A stretch of DNA of 54,254 nt from Clostridiales bacterium UBA3678. GTDB lineage: Bacteria > Bacillota > Clostridia > TANB77 > CAG-508. The notes under the pieces are model-generated. The model did not search any database. It had not been told where the DNA came from and saw only the letters and a list, made by a program, of their open reading frames with translations. A program made the translations under genes and the position numbers. Below, piece by piece: positions 45,505 to 54,239 of this stretch; the first letter of the stretch is position 1, and each line of letters opens with the position of its first letter. The DNA is taken from assembly GCA_002372935.1 (NCBI GenBank), contig DFJF01000004.1, positions 63,159-117,412 on the forward strand, read 5' to 3'.

Positions 45505-46757
45505 TATTTTATTACTTCCTCTATAACTCTCTTGCTCGCATTACCATCATCTAGATAGTTATACTTGTCATTAAATTTTTTATATCTTTCGTCATATTTA
45601 AAATCTTTAGTAACTCGTAAAATTTCGTTTATTAAGTCATCATCTGTTTTAACAATTTTTCCTGGCAATTCTTTTTCTACATCAAAATAAAATCCATTTG
45701 ACTCATCTCTATAATATTCTAAATCATACATATAGAAAATCATAGGTCTTTTTAAATTTGCATAATCAAAAAATACACTTGAATAATCTGTAATTAAAAT
45801 ATCTGATATTATGTATAATTCATTTATATCATCAATATCTGAGACATTGTATACAAATCCTTTGTATTTTTCAAAGTCAAAAGCATTTGCAACAAAATAA
45901 TGTGGTCTAAATAAGATTATATAATCCTTTCCTAACTTCTCTCTCATTTTTGTAAAATCCGCTTCTTCTTTATACACATAACCTACACCTGATTTATGTT
46001 GGTTTGCTCTATATGTTGGAGCATACAAAATAATTTTTTTATCTGTAATATTTTCACCTAAAATTTTTTGTTTTATTCTTGTAACATCTTCTTTGGTGTA
46101 TTTAAACAAAAAGTCATTTCTAGGATATCCTTTTTCTATTATGATATTTTCTTTACCAATCTCTTTTAAATTCCATGCAGATATAAATTTTTCTGTACAA
46201 TATTTTGATGGTGAAATAAAATAAGAAAATTTTTCTGCTTCTATTTTATATCTTTTTTTCATCTCTTTTGATGTATTTAATTGATTATCAAAATGTGTCA
46301 AATCACATCCCAATCTTTTAAGTGGTGTGCCATGCCAGCATTGTAAAAATACTTGTTCTTTTTTTGGCTTTATATAATCTGCAATTTTAAAATTAAAAAT
46401 CCAATATTTAGCAATTTGCAAATATTTTGTATATTCTTTGCTTTTATTTAAAACAACTTTTGTATTTGCATTTTTATTTAAAAACTCATATTTTTTTACA
46501 TCATTAAAAAACCATATAAATTTGTAATCTTTATATTTTTCATCTGTAAGCATATATTCATATATTGCCTTTGGACTACAAGTATATGATTTTCCATTAA
46601 AACATGAAAATAAAATTGTTTTCTCATCTATTTTCTTATTACAACCTGTAATAACATATTTTGTCCTTTTTAAAATATACATTCCTTTTCTGGCACATTC
46701 TCTAAATAGTTTGCTCTTCTTTGATAGGTTCATTGCCCAAATCCTTAATTTTTTCAT
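45504..46757 (-). CDS. CDP-glycerol glycerophosphotransferase (TagB/TagF family)
   Basis: 417 residues, GT-B type. KIDEKTILFSCFNGKSYTCS, FLQCWHGTPLKRLGCDLTHF, IILYAPTYRANQHKSGVGYV, ILFRPHYFVAN and ILITDYSSVFFDYANLKRPM are the family motifs, with the two catalytic histidines in WHGTP and RPH. Transfers glycerol phosphate from CDP-glycerol to a lipid-linked acceptor. It overlaps the previous gene by 56 bp. Whether it primes (TagB-like) or polymerises (TagF-like) is not decidable from sequence alone. Confidence 0.92.
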   Translation of the reverse strand: MKKLRIWAMNLSKKSKLFRECARKGMYILKRTKYVITGCNKKIDEKTILFSCFNGKSYTCSPKAIYEYMLTDEKYKDYKFIWFFNDVKKYEFLNKNANTKVVLNKSKEYTKYLQIAKYWIFNFKIADYIKPKKEQVFLQCWHGTPLKRLGCDLTHFDNQLNTSKEMKKRYKIEAEKFSYFISPSKYCTEKFISAWNLKEIGKENIIIEKGYPRNDFLFKYTKEDVTRIKQKILGENITDKKIILYAPTYRANQHKSGVGYVYKEEADFTKMREKLGKDYIILFRPHYFVANAFDFEKYKGFVYNVSDIDDINELYIISDILITDYSSVFFDYANLKRPMIFYMYDLEYYRDESNGFYFDVEKELPGKIVKTDDDLINEILRVTKDFKYDERYKKFNDKYNYLDDGNASKRVIEEVIK

Positions 46758-47874
46758 TTTTTAATAACCTCGCAATAAATTCTACTACTTGTTTTGTACA
46801 GTTGTTTGTATCTATACTAATGTATTTATTTTTAAAATTTTCTAATGACTTATAATCATATTTTTCTTCCATCAATTTTAATAAATCATCTACATTCCCT
46901 GTATTATATTTCCCTATTTCTTCATTTGCAAAATCAAAATTTAATCCTGTATTTTCTTTATATTCTTTTAAATCATATGTGTAAAAATAGATTGGAATAT
47001 TTAGTAATGACGATTCTATTGAAAGTGATGAATAGTCTGTTATTATCTTGTCTGCTATTTTTAGCCAATCATAACTTTTAAATTCTGTATCATAAATAAC
47101 TCCATCTTTTTGTTTATATGTATAATTTTTCCAGTCTAATGGATGTAATTTTATAACTAAAATATATTTATTTGTATCTACTTTTTCTACGAGTTCATCT
47201 AACTCTACTTTTCCTCCTCTTCTAAAAGTAGGAACATAGACTACTAATTGTTTATTTTCTTGAATATTGTATTTGTTAAAAATTTCTTTTTTCTTTTGTT
47301 CATCTTTATGTAAAATATAATCAATTCTTGGAAGCCCAATATATTTGATTTTTTCTTTTCCAACATTAAATGCTTTTTCAAAATTTATTGCTGTTGCTAC
47401 ACTTGGAGCTAATACATAATCATAATTTTTATGCATACACATAATTTTTGCAGTATTTATATTTGAGCCAGATTTTGTACCTATTGTTTGATACCCAAAC
47501 TTTTTTATTGCTCCTAATGCATGCCATATTTGTATAATTTTGGTCTTTTTTTTATGTGAAAGCACACATGCTGTAATAGAATATGTATCTAAAACTATAA
47601 CTTTAGATGTTGCTAGATGATACATCTGTCTAAATACATTTCCACAATATGATATTTTATTTAATATTCCATCTTCAATCTTTTTACATAAAATAATGTT
47701 TTCATATTCTGGATATTCTTTTTCTAATTCTTGTCTTATCATTTTAAAATCTAAAGATTCAGAATTAGATTCTCTGCTCATATATGTTATCTTATCTTTT
47801 ACTTTAAATAATTTCATTGGTAAATATAATATTTTTAAAAATATTACTAATATTTCTAATAAAACATTTTTCAT
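46702..47874 (-). CDS. CDP-glycerol glycerophosphotransferase (TagB/TagF family)
   Basis: 390 residues from ATG 47874, with GAGG upstream; an in-frame ATG lies ten codons earlier. It has an N-terminal hydrophobic patch (VLLEILVIFLKILYLPMKLF), then YMSRESNSESLDF, IIQIWHALGAIKKFGYQTIG, LVVYVPTFRRGGKVELDELV, LVIKLHPLDWKN and KIITDYSSLSIESSLLNIPI. The WHALG and KLHP variants of the two His motifs distinguish it from the next gene, so the two copies probably do different steps, for example priming and polymerising. It starts 33 bp after the dxs stop. Confidence 0.9.
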   Translation of the reverse strand: MKNVLLEILVIFLKILYLPMKLFKVKDKITYMSRESNSESLDFKMIRQELEKEYPEYENIILCKKIEDGILNKISYCGNVFRQMYHLATSKVIVLDTYSITACVLSHKKKTKIIQIWHALGAIKKFGYQTIGTKSGSNINTAKIMCMHKNYDYVLAPSVATAINFEKAFNVGKEKIKYIGLPRIDYILHKDEQKKKEIFNKYNIQENKQLVVYVPTFRRGGKVELDELVEKVDTNKYILVIKLHPLDWKNYTYKQKDGVIYDTEFKSYDWLKIADKIITDYSSLSIESSLLNIPIYFYTYDLKEYKENTGLNFDFANEEIGKYNTGNVDDLLKLMEEKYDYKSLENFKNKYISIDTNNCTKQVVEFIARLLKNEKIKDLGNEPIKEEQTI

Positions 47875-47907
47875 TTTTAAATCCTCATTATTATGATATA
47901 ACATATT

Positions 47908-49795
47908 CTACTTTTTTTCAACATTTTTTTCAATCTTTTTATTATAATTATATTTTATGTAACTTTCTATATTTTTCTCATCTAATCCATATATTTTCTC
48001 TAGTTCTTGAACAGACCCATGTTTAATAAATTTATCTGGATAACCAAAAGACTTAATTTTTACATTTTTCATTCTATTATTTACCAAAAGTTCTTTTACC
48101 TCTGTTCCTAAACCACCAATTAATGTTCCATCTTCTATTGTAATTACAAATCTTGTCTTTTTTATAGATTTTGTCACATAATTTACATCAAATGGCTTTA
48201 AAAATCTTGCATTTATTACTTCTGCATGTATATTGCTATTTTCTAAATTTTGTGCTATTTTCACCGCTCTTGCTACCATTTTACCTATTGCAATTATTGT
48301 CACATCATTTCCATCTTTTATTTTTTCAGATTTTCCTAGGAAAATTTTACTATGTTTTTTAAACTTAATATCATCTTCCCCACCTCTTGGGTATCTTATT
48401 GTAACTGGCTTTTTTAAAGCCATAGCAAAATCCATCATTTGATGTAATTCTTCAAAATCTTTAGGCGCCATAATTGTAATATTTGGGATTACTCTAAAAA
48501 AAGCCATATCTAATAAGCCTTGATGTGTTTCTCCATCATTTCCAACACATCCGGGCTCTATCTACACACATAATTACAGGTAATTTTTGTATACAAATAT
48601 CATGTATTACTTGGTCATATCCTCTTTGATAAAATGACGAATATAATGGTATAAATGGTATCAGTCCTTCTTTTGCAAGTCCTGCAGAAAATGTTAATGC
48701 ATGTTGTTCTGCAATACCAACATCAAAATACCTTTCTGGAAATTTAGTTGCAAATTCTGAAAGTCCTGTTCCATCTTTCATTGCAGCAGTTATTGCAACT
48801 ACTTTTTTATTTTTTTCTGCAATTTCTATTAATTTTTCGCCAAATGCTTTTGAATAATCTTTTTTCTTTTCTTTTAATGGTTTTCCAGTTTCTATGTTAA
48901 ATGCAGATGTACTATGGAATTTATCTGGATTTTCTTCTGCAGGTTTATATCCCTTTCCTTTTTTAGTTATTACATGTATTAAAACTGGTTCATTTAGTTC
49001 TTTTGCTCTTGAAAGTAAATATTCTAAGTCTTCTATGTTGTGTCCATCAACAGGTCCCAAATATTTAAAACCAATGTCTTCAAAAAACATTTTAGGAATA
49101 ATAAGTTGTTTAATACTTTTTTTTGCTCTTGTTACTATTTTTACTATATATTTACCTATTAGTGGAATTTTTTCAATTACCTTTCTTCCTAATTGGTTTG
49201 AAACTGTATATCTTTTTTTAGCTCTTAATTTACTTAAAAGCATATTTATTCCACCTATATTTTTTGATATGCTCATTTCATTATCATTTAAGACAACTAT
49301 CATTCTAGTTCTGGAACTTCCTGCATGGTTTAAAGCTTCTAATGCCATTCCACCTGTTAAAGCACCATCTCCTATTACTGCAACTACTGCATTATCTTCA
49401 TGCTTAATATCTCTTGCTTTTGCCATTCCCATTGCAGCAGAAATTGATGTACTACTATGTCCTGTATTAAAACAATCTGTATCTGATTCACAAGTTTTAG
49501 GAAAGCCTGCTATCCCATTTAATTTTCTTATTGTTTTTAATTTTTCTTTTCTTCCAGTTAATATTTTGTGTACATAACTTTGATGTCCTACATCCCAAAC
49601 TATTTTATCTTTTGGAAGATCAAATACACTATGTAGTGCTATTGTAAGTTCAACAACTCCCAAATTTGAAGCTAAATGTCCTCCATTTTTTGATACTACT
49701 TCTATTATATATTTTCTTATCTCTTGTGCTAAAATGTTTTTTTCTTTTAAATTTAGTTTTTTTAAATCTTCCGTATTGCTTATTTTTTCTAACAT
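47908..49795 (-). CDS. dxs: 1-deoxy-D-xylulose-5-phosphate synthase, requires +1 frameshift at CGGA
   Basis: First enzyme of the MEP isoprenoid pathway; condenses pyruvate and GAP using ThDP. The first part (start ATG 49795) has HLASNLGVVELTIALH, KIVWDVGHQSYVHKILTGR, GHSSTSISAAMGMA and the ThDP motif AVIGDGALTGGMALEAL. The zero frame ends at 48536 soon after VIMCVDRA. At 48550-48553 CGGA occurs; skipping C restores VDRAGCVGNDGETHQGLLDM and reads on through FFRVIPNITIMAPKD and TIRYPRGG to 47908. The total is 628 residues, normal for Dxs. The pyrimidine-binding and C-terminal domains are lost without the shift. Since uppS and ispA depend on this pathway, the product should be essential. Confidence 0.92.
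48550..48553 (-). other. Putative +1 recoding site CGGA in dxs
   Basis: Zero frame AGA GCC CGG ATG TGT TGG AAA TGA. Skipping C gives GCC GGA TGT GTT GGA AAT GAT, the conserved DRAGxVGxDG of Dxs. Confidence 0.8.
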
Positions 49796-49879
49796 TTTTA
49801 GACACACCTCTTCGACATTAATTACTTCACTTATTTTTTTATTAAAATTCTAAATATGTAAAGTCTTAAACTATACAAT

Positions 49880-49908
49880 AATATACTATATAATCGAAAA
49901 AAAAGCAA
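49880..49908 (-). promoter_or_regulatory. Probable sigma-A promoter of dxs and the surface-glycan cluster
   Basis: Minus strand TTGCTT (49903-49908), 17-nt spacer, TATATT (49880-49885), about 85 bp upstream of the dxs ATG. Confidence 0.55.
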
Positions 49909-49987
49909 GTTTTAACATCACTACTACATGATAATATTTTCTCTTGCTTTGTGTCTTTCAAGCATTTTACTTCTTTTTTCTTTTTAT

Positions 49988-50013
49988 AAAAAAAGTACTA
50001 CAAATGTAGTACT
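49988..50013 (-). terminator. Rho-independent terminator downstream of the second variable prepilin gene
   Basis: AGTACTAC-ATTT-GTAGTACT forms a perfect 8-bp stem, followed on the minus strand by a run of about seven T. It closes the transcript of the prepilin gene (stop at 50258) and implies a 3' UTR of about 240 nt, or a separate small RNA ending here. Confidence 0.85.
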
Positions 50014-50183
50014 CTAAAAATAGTGATAGACAATAGCTTCCTTTCGGTTATCCTACTAACAAACTTTGTCATCTATTTTTGTTTTATAGTTAAATTTAAT
50101 ATTTAACTAAAGGAGGGTATATAATAAAGTGTGGAGATTTATAAAAGTCTTTACACTTTACTTGACACAGTCTGCGAGTGCCG
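50014..50183 (-). other. Gene-free segment with several inverted repeats, possible structured RNA
   Basis: No coding signal on either strand. Inverted repeats are TAGTTAAAT/ATTTAACTA with a 5-nt loop (about 50086-50108), TAAAGTGT/ACACTTTA (about 50124-50160), and a GACAA/TTGTC pair enclosing ACC-GAAA-GG (about 50030-50075), ending at the terminator. It could be the 3' UTR of the prepilin mRNA or an independent RNA; no known riboswitch class is recognised. Confidence 0.4.
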
Positions 50184-50201
50184 TCAGACCTTTCGGCCTG
50201 A
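50184..50201 (-). other. Hairpin with GAAA tetraloop downstream of VR2 (DGR target-site-like)
   Basis: On the minus strand TCAGGCC-GAAA-GGTCTGA forms a 7-bp stem (one G-T pair) closed by a GNRA tetraloop, 57 nt after the prepilin stop codon. Bordetella phage-type DGRs need a short hairpin/cruciform with a tetraloop just downstream of the variable region for efficient mutagenic homing. The local GC content is also far above background. Confidence 0.65.
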
Positions 50202-50257
50202 TAGCACAACTATTATTCTATTTCCTGCCTTTTTAAATTTCTCGGTCTAATTAATTC

Positions 50258-51493
50258 TTATATTTGTAACTGGACATCAGATGATAGAGAAACTAGGGGC
50301 ACGAGCGAATAAGTACTGCCATAGCCGTAGGCCAAGCTCGCGCCGTCGCCATACACATAGCACACAGCGCTGAAGAGGCTGCAAGCAGAAGGAGAAGCCA
50401 GCCACATAGATGTGTTTGGTTTACAATACATTTGTTCAGATCCTGAATTATCTATTGAATTATCCGCTGTATAATTACTTGCACTTTCTGTTCCAAATGC
50501 GTACTTATATCCGTAGTCTCCTGAAGTGTATGTTGCTTTTAAAAGTCCATATTTTGTACTTCCATTTGTATATCCGTCTGGATGTGTTTGATTGTATGAT
50601 TTTACATACATTTCTACTCCTGGTGCTCCTATTACATATTTTACTTTACTTGCTAGTTCTCCTGTTGTTTTATAATTTGTAAAATTATCTGGATCACATA
50701 ACCATGCTGTTGCTTGTTCATTATAGTCCCAAGTACTAGTTAATCTTTTATCTGCCCATTGTGGATTTTGATTTTTCAAAATCGTTTTTCCATCTGCTGA
50801 CATTGCATCATATGTTGTAGTTGTTGGTAATCTTCTAGCATCACATGGATCTGCTTTTAAGTATATCCTTTCTTCTCCATCTATATCACTTCCAGCATAA
50901 AAAATTCTAAAAATATAGTCTTCTCCGTCTGCTGTTTTATCTGTTAATGTATAATTTTTTACTACTTTTCCATAATAGTCTTTTGTGTTTTTTACTATAT
51001 CATCATATCCTACAACTTGTCCAGTTGCTGGAGTTATATCTATTCCATTTGCCTCTTTCATTTCTCCCCAGCTTATTCCTGCACTATCATCTGTTGTATC
51101 TACTGTTCCTATTACTTTATATCCTCCATTTGTTATTGTTATTGTACCTGCATCTTTATCATATACTATTCCACAACCATGATTTCTTCCTTTAGATGTT
51201 ATTTCATTTATTGCTGTTTCTAACTTTGTTGCAAATGTTCCATTTGTTCCATTTGTTGATGCATATTTTGTTTCATAGTATTCTTGCATTGCTGTGTTAT
51301 ATGCTAGTCCTACTTCATCTTTTGCTGCTCCTATATTATTTGCTGGCCCTGTTTTTTGAGCATTTCCTAATAATGAGTTATCTCCTGTTAACATTGAAAT
51401 TGACACCCCTGCTAGAATTAACAACACAATTATTGTTATTACAAGTGCTATCAATGTTATACCTTTTTTATTATTTTTTTCTATTAATTTCAT
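50258..51493 (-). CDS. Prepilin-like surface protein with DGR-type variable C-terminus
   Basis: 411 residues from ATG 51493 (GTGGAGG spaced 8 nt; an in-frame GTG at 51508 is part of that SD). The N-terminus has KKGITLIALVITIIVLLILA, a prepilin-type leader and hydrophobic helix without Glu at +5, then AGVSISMLTGDNSLL, common in Clostridia pilin-like proteins. The middle has a fold of unknown class (GIVYDKDAGTITITNGGYKV, YIFRIFYAGSDIDGEERIYL). The end has MWLASPSACSLFSAVCYVYG then STYSLVPLVSLSSDVQLQI, the C-type-lectin-like end found in DGR targets. It is transcribed from a consensus promoter through an unusual leader. Confidence 0.85.
   Translation of the reverse strand: MKLIEKNNKKGITLIALVITIIVLLILAGVSISMLTGDNSLLGNAQKTGPANNIGAAKDEVGLAYNTAMQEYYETKYASTNGTNGTFATKLETAINEITSKGRNHGCGIVYDKDAGTITITNGGYKVIGTVDTTDDSAGISWGEMKEANGIDITPATGQVVGYDDIVKNTKDYYGKVVKNYTLTDKTADGEDYIFRIFYAGSDIDGEERIYLKADPCDARRLPTTTTYDAMSADGKTILKNQNPQWADKRLTSTWDYNEQATAWLCDPDNFTNYKTTGELASKVKYVIGAPGVEMYVKSYNQTHPDGYTNGSTKYGLLKATYTSGDYGYKYAFGTESASNYTADNSIDNSGSEQMYCKPNTSMWLASPSACSLFSAVCYVYGDGASLAYGYGSTYSLVPLVSLSSDVQLQI
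50315..50383 (-). repeat. Candidate DGR variable region VR2
   Basis: Codons run TGC AGC CTC TTC AGC GCT, then TGC TAT, TAT GGC GAC, then GCC TAC GGC TAT GGC AGT, with interspersed fixed GTG, GGC and TTG. This is the pattern expected if a template of AAC/AAT codons was adenine-mutagenised. Flanking fixed parts are WLASPS before and LVPLVSL after. The block is strongly GC-rich against the rest of the gene. Confidence 0.72.
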
Positions 51494-51504
51494 CTTTTTT
51501 TCCT

Positions 51505-51544
51505 CCACTTTTTTAAACTCTACTTATTCAAGTTTTTAAAGTGG
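51505..51544 (-). promoter_or_regulatory. Hairpin overlapping the prepilin ribosome binding site
   Basis: CCACTTT (51538-51544) pairs with AAAGTGG (51505-51511), with a further AAACT/AGTTT pair inside. The downstream strand contains the first four bases of the SD sequence GTGGAGG, so the fold would partly mask ribosome binding. Confidence 0.5.
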
Positions 51545-51551
51545 ATGGCCT

Positions 51552-51671
<120 letters not shown>

Positions 51672-51722
51672 CTTTTGGTTTCCTCCTCTTTTTACTTTTG
51701 TCTCTTTTCTCTCTTTTTTATT

Positions 51723-51751
51723 ATTCTACTAAAACCAATAATTTTTGTCAA
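51723..51751 (-). promoter_or_regulatory. Sigma-A promoter of the second variable prepilin gene
   Basis: Minus strand TTGACA (51746-51751), 17-nt spacer, TAGAAT (51723-51728), directly after the histidine kinase stop codon. It gives a 5' leader of about 220 nt. Confidence 0.8.
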
Positions 51752-51756
51752 TAGAT

Positions 51757-53094
51757 TTATTTTGTAGGAATTTTTACTACAACTTCTGTCCCTTCATTTA
51801 CTTTACTTTTTAAATCAATACTTCCACCATTTTTGTCCAAAATTTCTTTTGCAATAGAAAGTCCAAGTCCTGTGCCTCCCATTTCTCTAGATCTTGACTT
51901 ATCTACTCTATAAAATCTTTCAAAAATTCTATTTAAATCCTCTTCTGGTATTCCTATACCATTATCTATAATTTTTATATATGCATCACTATAAACAAAA
52001 CCAACATAAATTTTTATATTTCCTCCATCAGGAGTATATTTTATACTATTTGTAAGTATATTTAATATTACTCTTTGAATATCATCTTTATCTGCATAAA
52101 CTGGAGGAACATCAGCTGTTACAAAGCATTCCACACTATGTCCTTTTTTCTTTGTTTCTATTGCTAATTTCTGTGTACATTCTTTTGCTAAATCTCCCAA
52201 ATCAAAACTTGTCTTTTTTATTCTTTTTTTGTTATTATCTAATCTTGAAAGATCTAATAAATCTGTTACAAGTCTTGCCATTCGTCTTGCCTCTGATGAA
52301 ATTACATTCAAAAATTCTTTTTCTGTTTTTTTGTCATATTCTCCTTCTAAAAGAGTATCAGCATAACCCATTATTGTAGTTATTGGAGTTTTTAATTCAT
52401 GAGATACATCTGCAACAAATTCTTTTCTCATTGTATCTAATTGCACATTTTCTGTAATGTCTTGAATAACAGCAATTATTCCTTCAGGTTTATTTGTTTC
52501 TTCATTTCTGAATGGTGAAAATAACACTTTTACTGTTTTATCTTCAACCTCAATTCTTTGCTCTAATGAAGCTAGTTCTTCAAGATAAATTAATTTTTCC
52601 ATATTCAAATTTAACTTGAATTTATTAAATATATCTTCAAAAGTAAAATCTTCTGGCGATATTTTTAAAAGTAATTTAGCAGCAGGGTTTATTAAATCAA
52701 TTTTTCCATTTATATCAAAAGCAATGATACCTTCTGACATATGAAGCAATTTTGTTTTTATTTCTGTTTCTTCTGCTTTTTCCTTTTTTTCCCTACTTTC
52801 TAACATCTTCTTATAAGGATAAATTACCATTTTGGATAAATAAATTGTAAGAAAAATTGTAGTTACAACATATAATCCCATTATTGTTGTCAATAAAATA
52901 TTTACTGTTTTTCGTAATTCTATGCATTCTTCTTTAACTTGATTAATATCTTGTAATTCTCCTGTTTCTATATCATTATATATCATGTTAATATTGTTTC
53001 GAAAAACTATGCCTAATATTCCAACCAAAATCAATTCTAATGCAAATACTATTACAATTATAGTTAATGGCTTTTTATTTGTTTTCATTATCAT
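51757..53094 (-). CDS. Sensor histidine kinase (PhoR/WalK type)
   Basis: 445 residues. TM1 (about 10-30), a short extracytoplasmic loop of about 30 residues, TM2 (about 65-85), and a PAS domain (MSEGIIAFDINGKIDLINPA to EGIIAVIQDITENVQ). HisKA has FVADVSHELKTPITTIMGYA with the phosphorylated His, and HATPase_c has the N box VILNILTNSIKYTPDGG, DNGIGIPEEDLNRIFERFYR and GGTGLGLSIAKEIL. No HAMP domain is obvious. The second in-frame ATG (53088) is better spaced from AGGAG. No response regulator is adjacent, which is unusual for this type; it follows murG by 6 bp. Confidence 0.92.
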   Translation of the reverse strand: MIMKTNKKPLTIIVIVFALELILVGILGIVFRNNINMIYNDIETGELQDINQVKEECIELRKTVNILLTTIMGLYVVTTIFLTIYLSKMVIYPYKKMLESREKKEKAEETEIKTKLLHMSEGIIAFDINGKIDLINPAAKLLLKISPEDFTFEDIFNKFKLNLNMEKLIYLEELASLEQRIEVEDKTVKVLFSPFRNEETNKPEGIIAVIQDITENVQLDTMRKEFVADVSHELKTPITTIMGYADTLLEGEYDKKTEKEFLNVISSEARRMARLVTDLLDLSRLDNNKKRIKKTSFDLGDLAKECTQKLAIETKKKGHSVECFVTADVPPVYADKDDIQRVILNILTNSIKYTPDGGNIKIYVGFVYSDAYIKIIDNGIGIPEEDLNRIFERFYRVDKSRSREMGGTGLGLSIAKEILDKNGGSIDLKSKVNEGTEVVVKIPTK

Positions 53095-53100
53095 TATCTC

Positions 53101-54216
53101 CTAATTCACTAACTTTTTTATCTCTGTATATATTTTTTCTTCAACATTACTTGTAGATATCTTTAGTGCATTATTTCCCATTTTATCAGAAACTTCTTTT
53201 GTACCAATAATACTATTAATCTCTTCATTTAAAATATTTCCATTTAAAGAATCATTTGTTATAATCTTTGCAGCATTTACTTTTTCTAAAACTTTAGCAT
53301 TATACATCTGATGATCATTACTAACATTTGGAAGTGGAATCAAAATTGAAGGTTTTCCAAGATTTGAAATCTCAGTAATTGTCATTGCCCCACTTCTTGC
53401 AACTATTAAATCTGATACATTTTCCACTTCTTCCATATTATATATATATGGTACTATTCTTGTATTCTCAATATTTTTTATATCTATATTATTTTCAGAA
53501 AGCTTATTTTCTATTATGTCATACTGTTTAGGTCCAGTTGCCCAAATAATTTGATAATTTTTATTTAATTTATTTTCTATTATATCAATTATAGCATCAT
53601 TAATTTTTTGAGCTCCTTGACTCCCTCCAAATATTAATACAACAGGTTTTTCAACTCCCAAATTTAAATTATTTAATATCTTTTTCTTTTGATTTAAATC
53701 ATAATTTTGTTTTTTTACCTTTACTGGAGTTCCAGTAAATACTACATTTTTACAATTTTCAATTCTACTTTTTGCATCTTCAAAAGAAACTAAAATTGTA
53801 TCTGCTTTTTTTGATAACATTTTTATAGCTTTTCCTGGGAAAGCATTACTTTCATGCAAAAGAACAGGTATATTATTTTTTTTAGCTGCAAGCACAACAG
53901 CACCGCAAATATAACCACCTGTACCAATTACTATATCTGGTTTAAATTCTTTTATTATTTTTTTAGCTTCTCCAATTCCTTTAAAAGTCTTATACATCTT
54001 TTTTATATTATCAATTGAAATCCTTTTGCTCAAACCATATGCATCAATTGTTTTTAATTCATAACCAGCTCTAGGAACTAAATCATTTTCTAAACCTCTT
54101 GTTGTTCCTATAAAAATTATTTTTGAATCTGGTTCTTCTTTTTTTATTTTATTTGCTATCGCAATACCTGGATTTATATGTCCTCCAGTTCCTGCAGCTG
54201 CAATTATTACTCTCAT
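53101..54216 (-). CDS. murG: UDP-GlcNAc:lipid I N-acetylglucosaminyltransferase MurG
   Basis: Adds GlcNAc to lipid I to make lipid II at the inner membrane face. From ATG 54216 (AGAGAGG upstream) it is 371 residues; an in-frame ATG at 54237 is less likely. Motifs: MRVIIAAAGTGGHINPGIAI, VIGTGGYICGAVVLAAKKN, LLHESNAFPGKAIK, VVLIFGGSQGAQKINDAI and VARSGAMTITEISNLGKPSI then PLPNVSNDHQMYNA. It sits just downstream of a GGGGACGGTTCT repeat at the window end and 6 bp upstream of the histidine kinase gene. Confidence 0.97.
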   Translation of the reverse strand: MRVIIAAAGTGGHINPGIAIANKIKKEEPDSKIIFIGTTRGLENDLVPRAGYELKTIDAYGLSKRISIDNIKKMYKTFKGIGEAKKIIKEFKPDIVIGTGGYICGAVVLAAKKNNIPVLLHESNAFPGKAIKMLSKKADTILVSFEDAKSRIENCKNVVFTGTPVKVKKQNYDLNQKKKILNNLNLGVEKPVVLIFGGSQGAQKINDAIIDIIENKLNKNYQIIWATGPKQYDIIENKLSENNIDIKNIENTRIVPYIYNMEEVENVSDLIVARSGAMTITEISNLGKPSILIPLPNVSNDHQMYNAKVLEKVNAAKIITNDSLNGNILNEEINSIIGTKEVSDKMGNNALKISTSNVEEKIYTEIKKLVN

Positions 54217-54239
54217 TTCTTTATTCCTCTCTTTCATTT

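Noticed and set aside
48894..49577. Plus-strand 227-codon ORF
   Set aside because: Antisense shadow of dxs; no homology-like features.
50025..50080. Cyclic-di-GMP riboswitch suggested by ACC-GAAA-GG in the intergenic RNA
   Set aside because: The conserved core bases and second stem of GEMM-type riboswitches are not present, and the element follows rather than precedes a gene.
51196..51516. Plus-strand Leu-rich 106-codon ORF
   Set aside because: Reverse-strand image of the prepilin N-terminal region; low-complexity leucine translation only.
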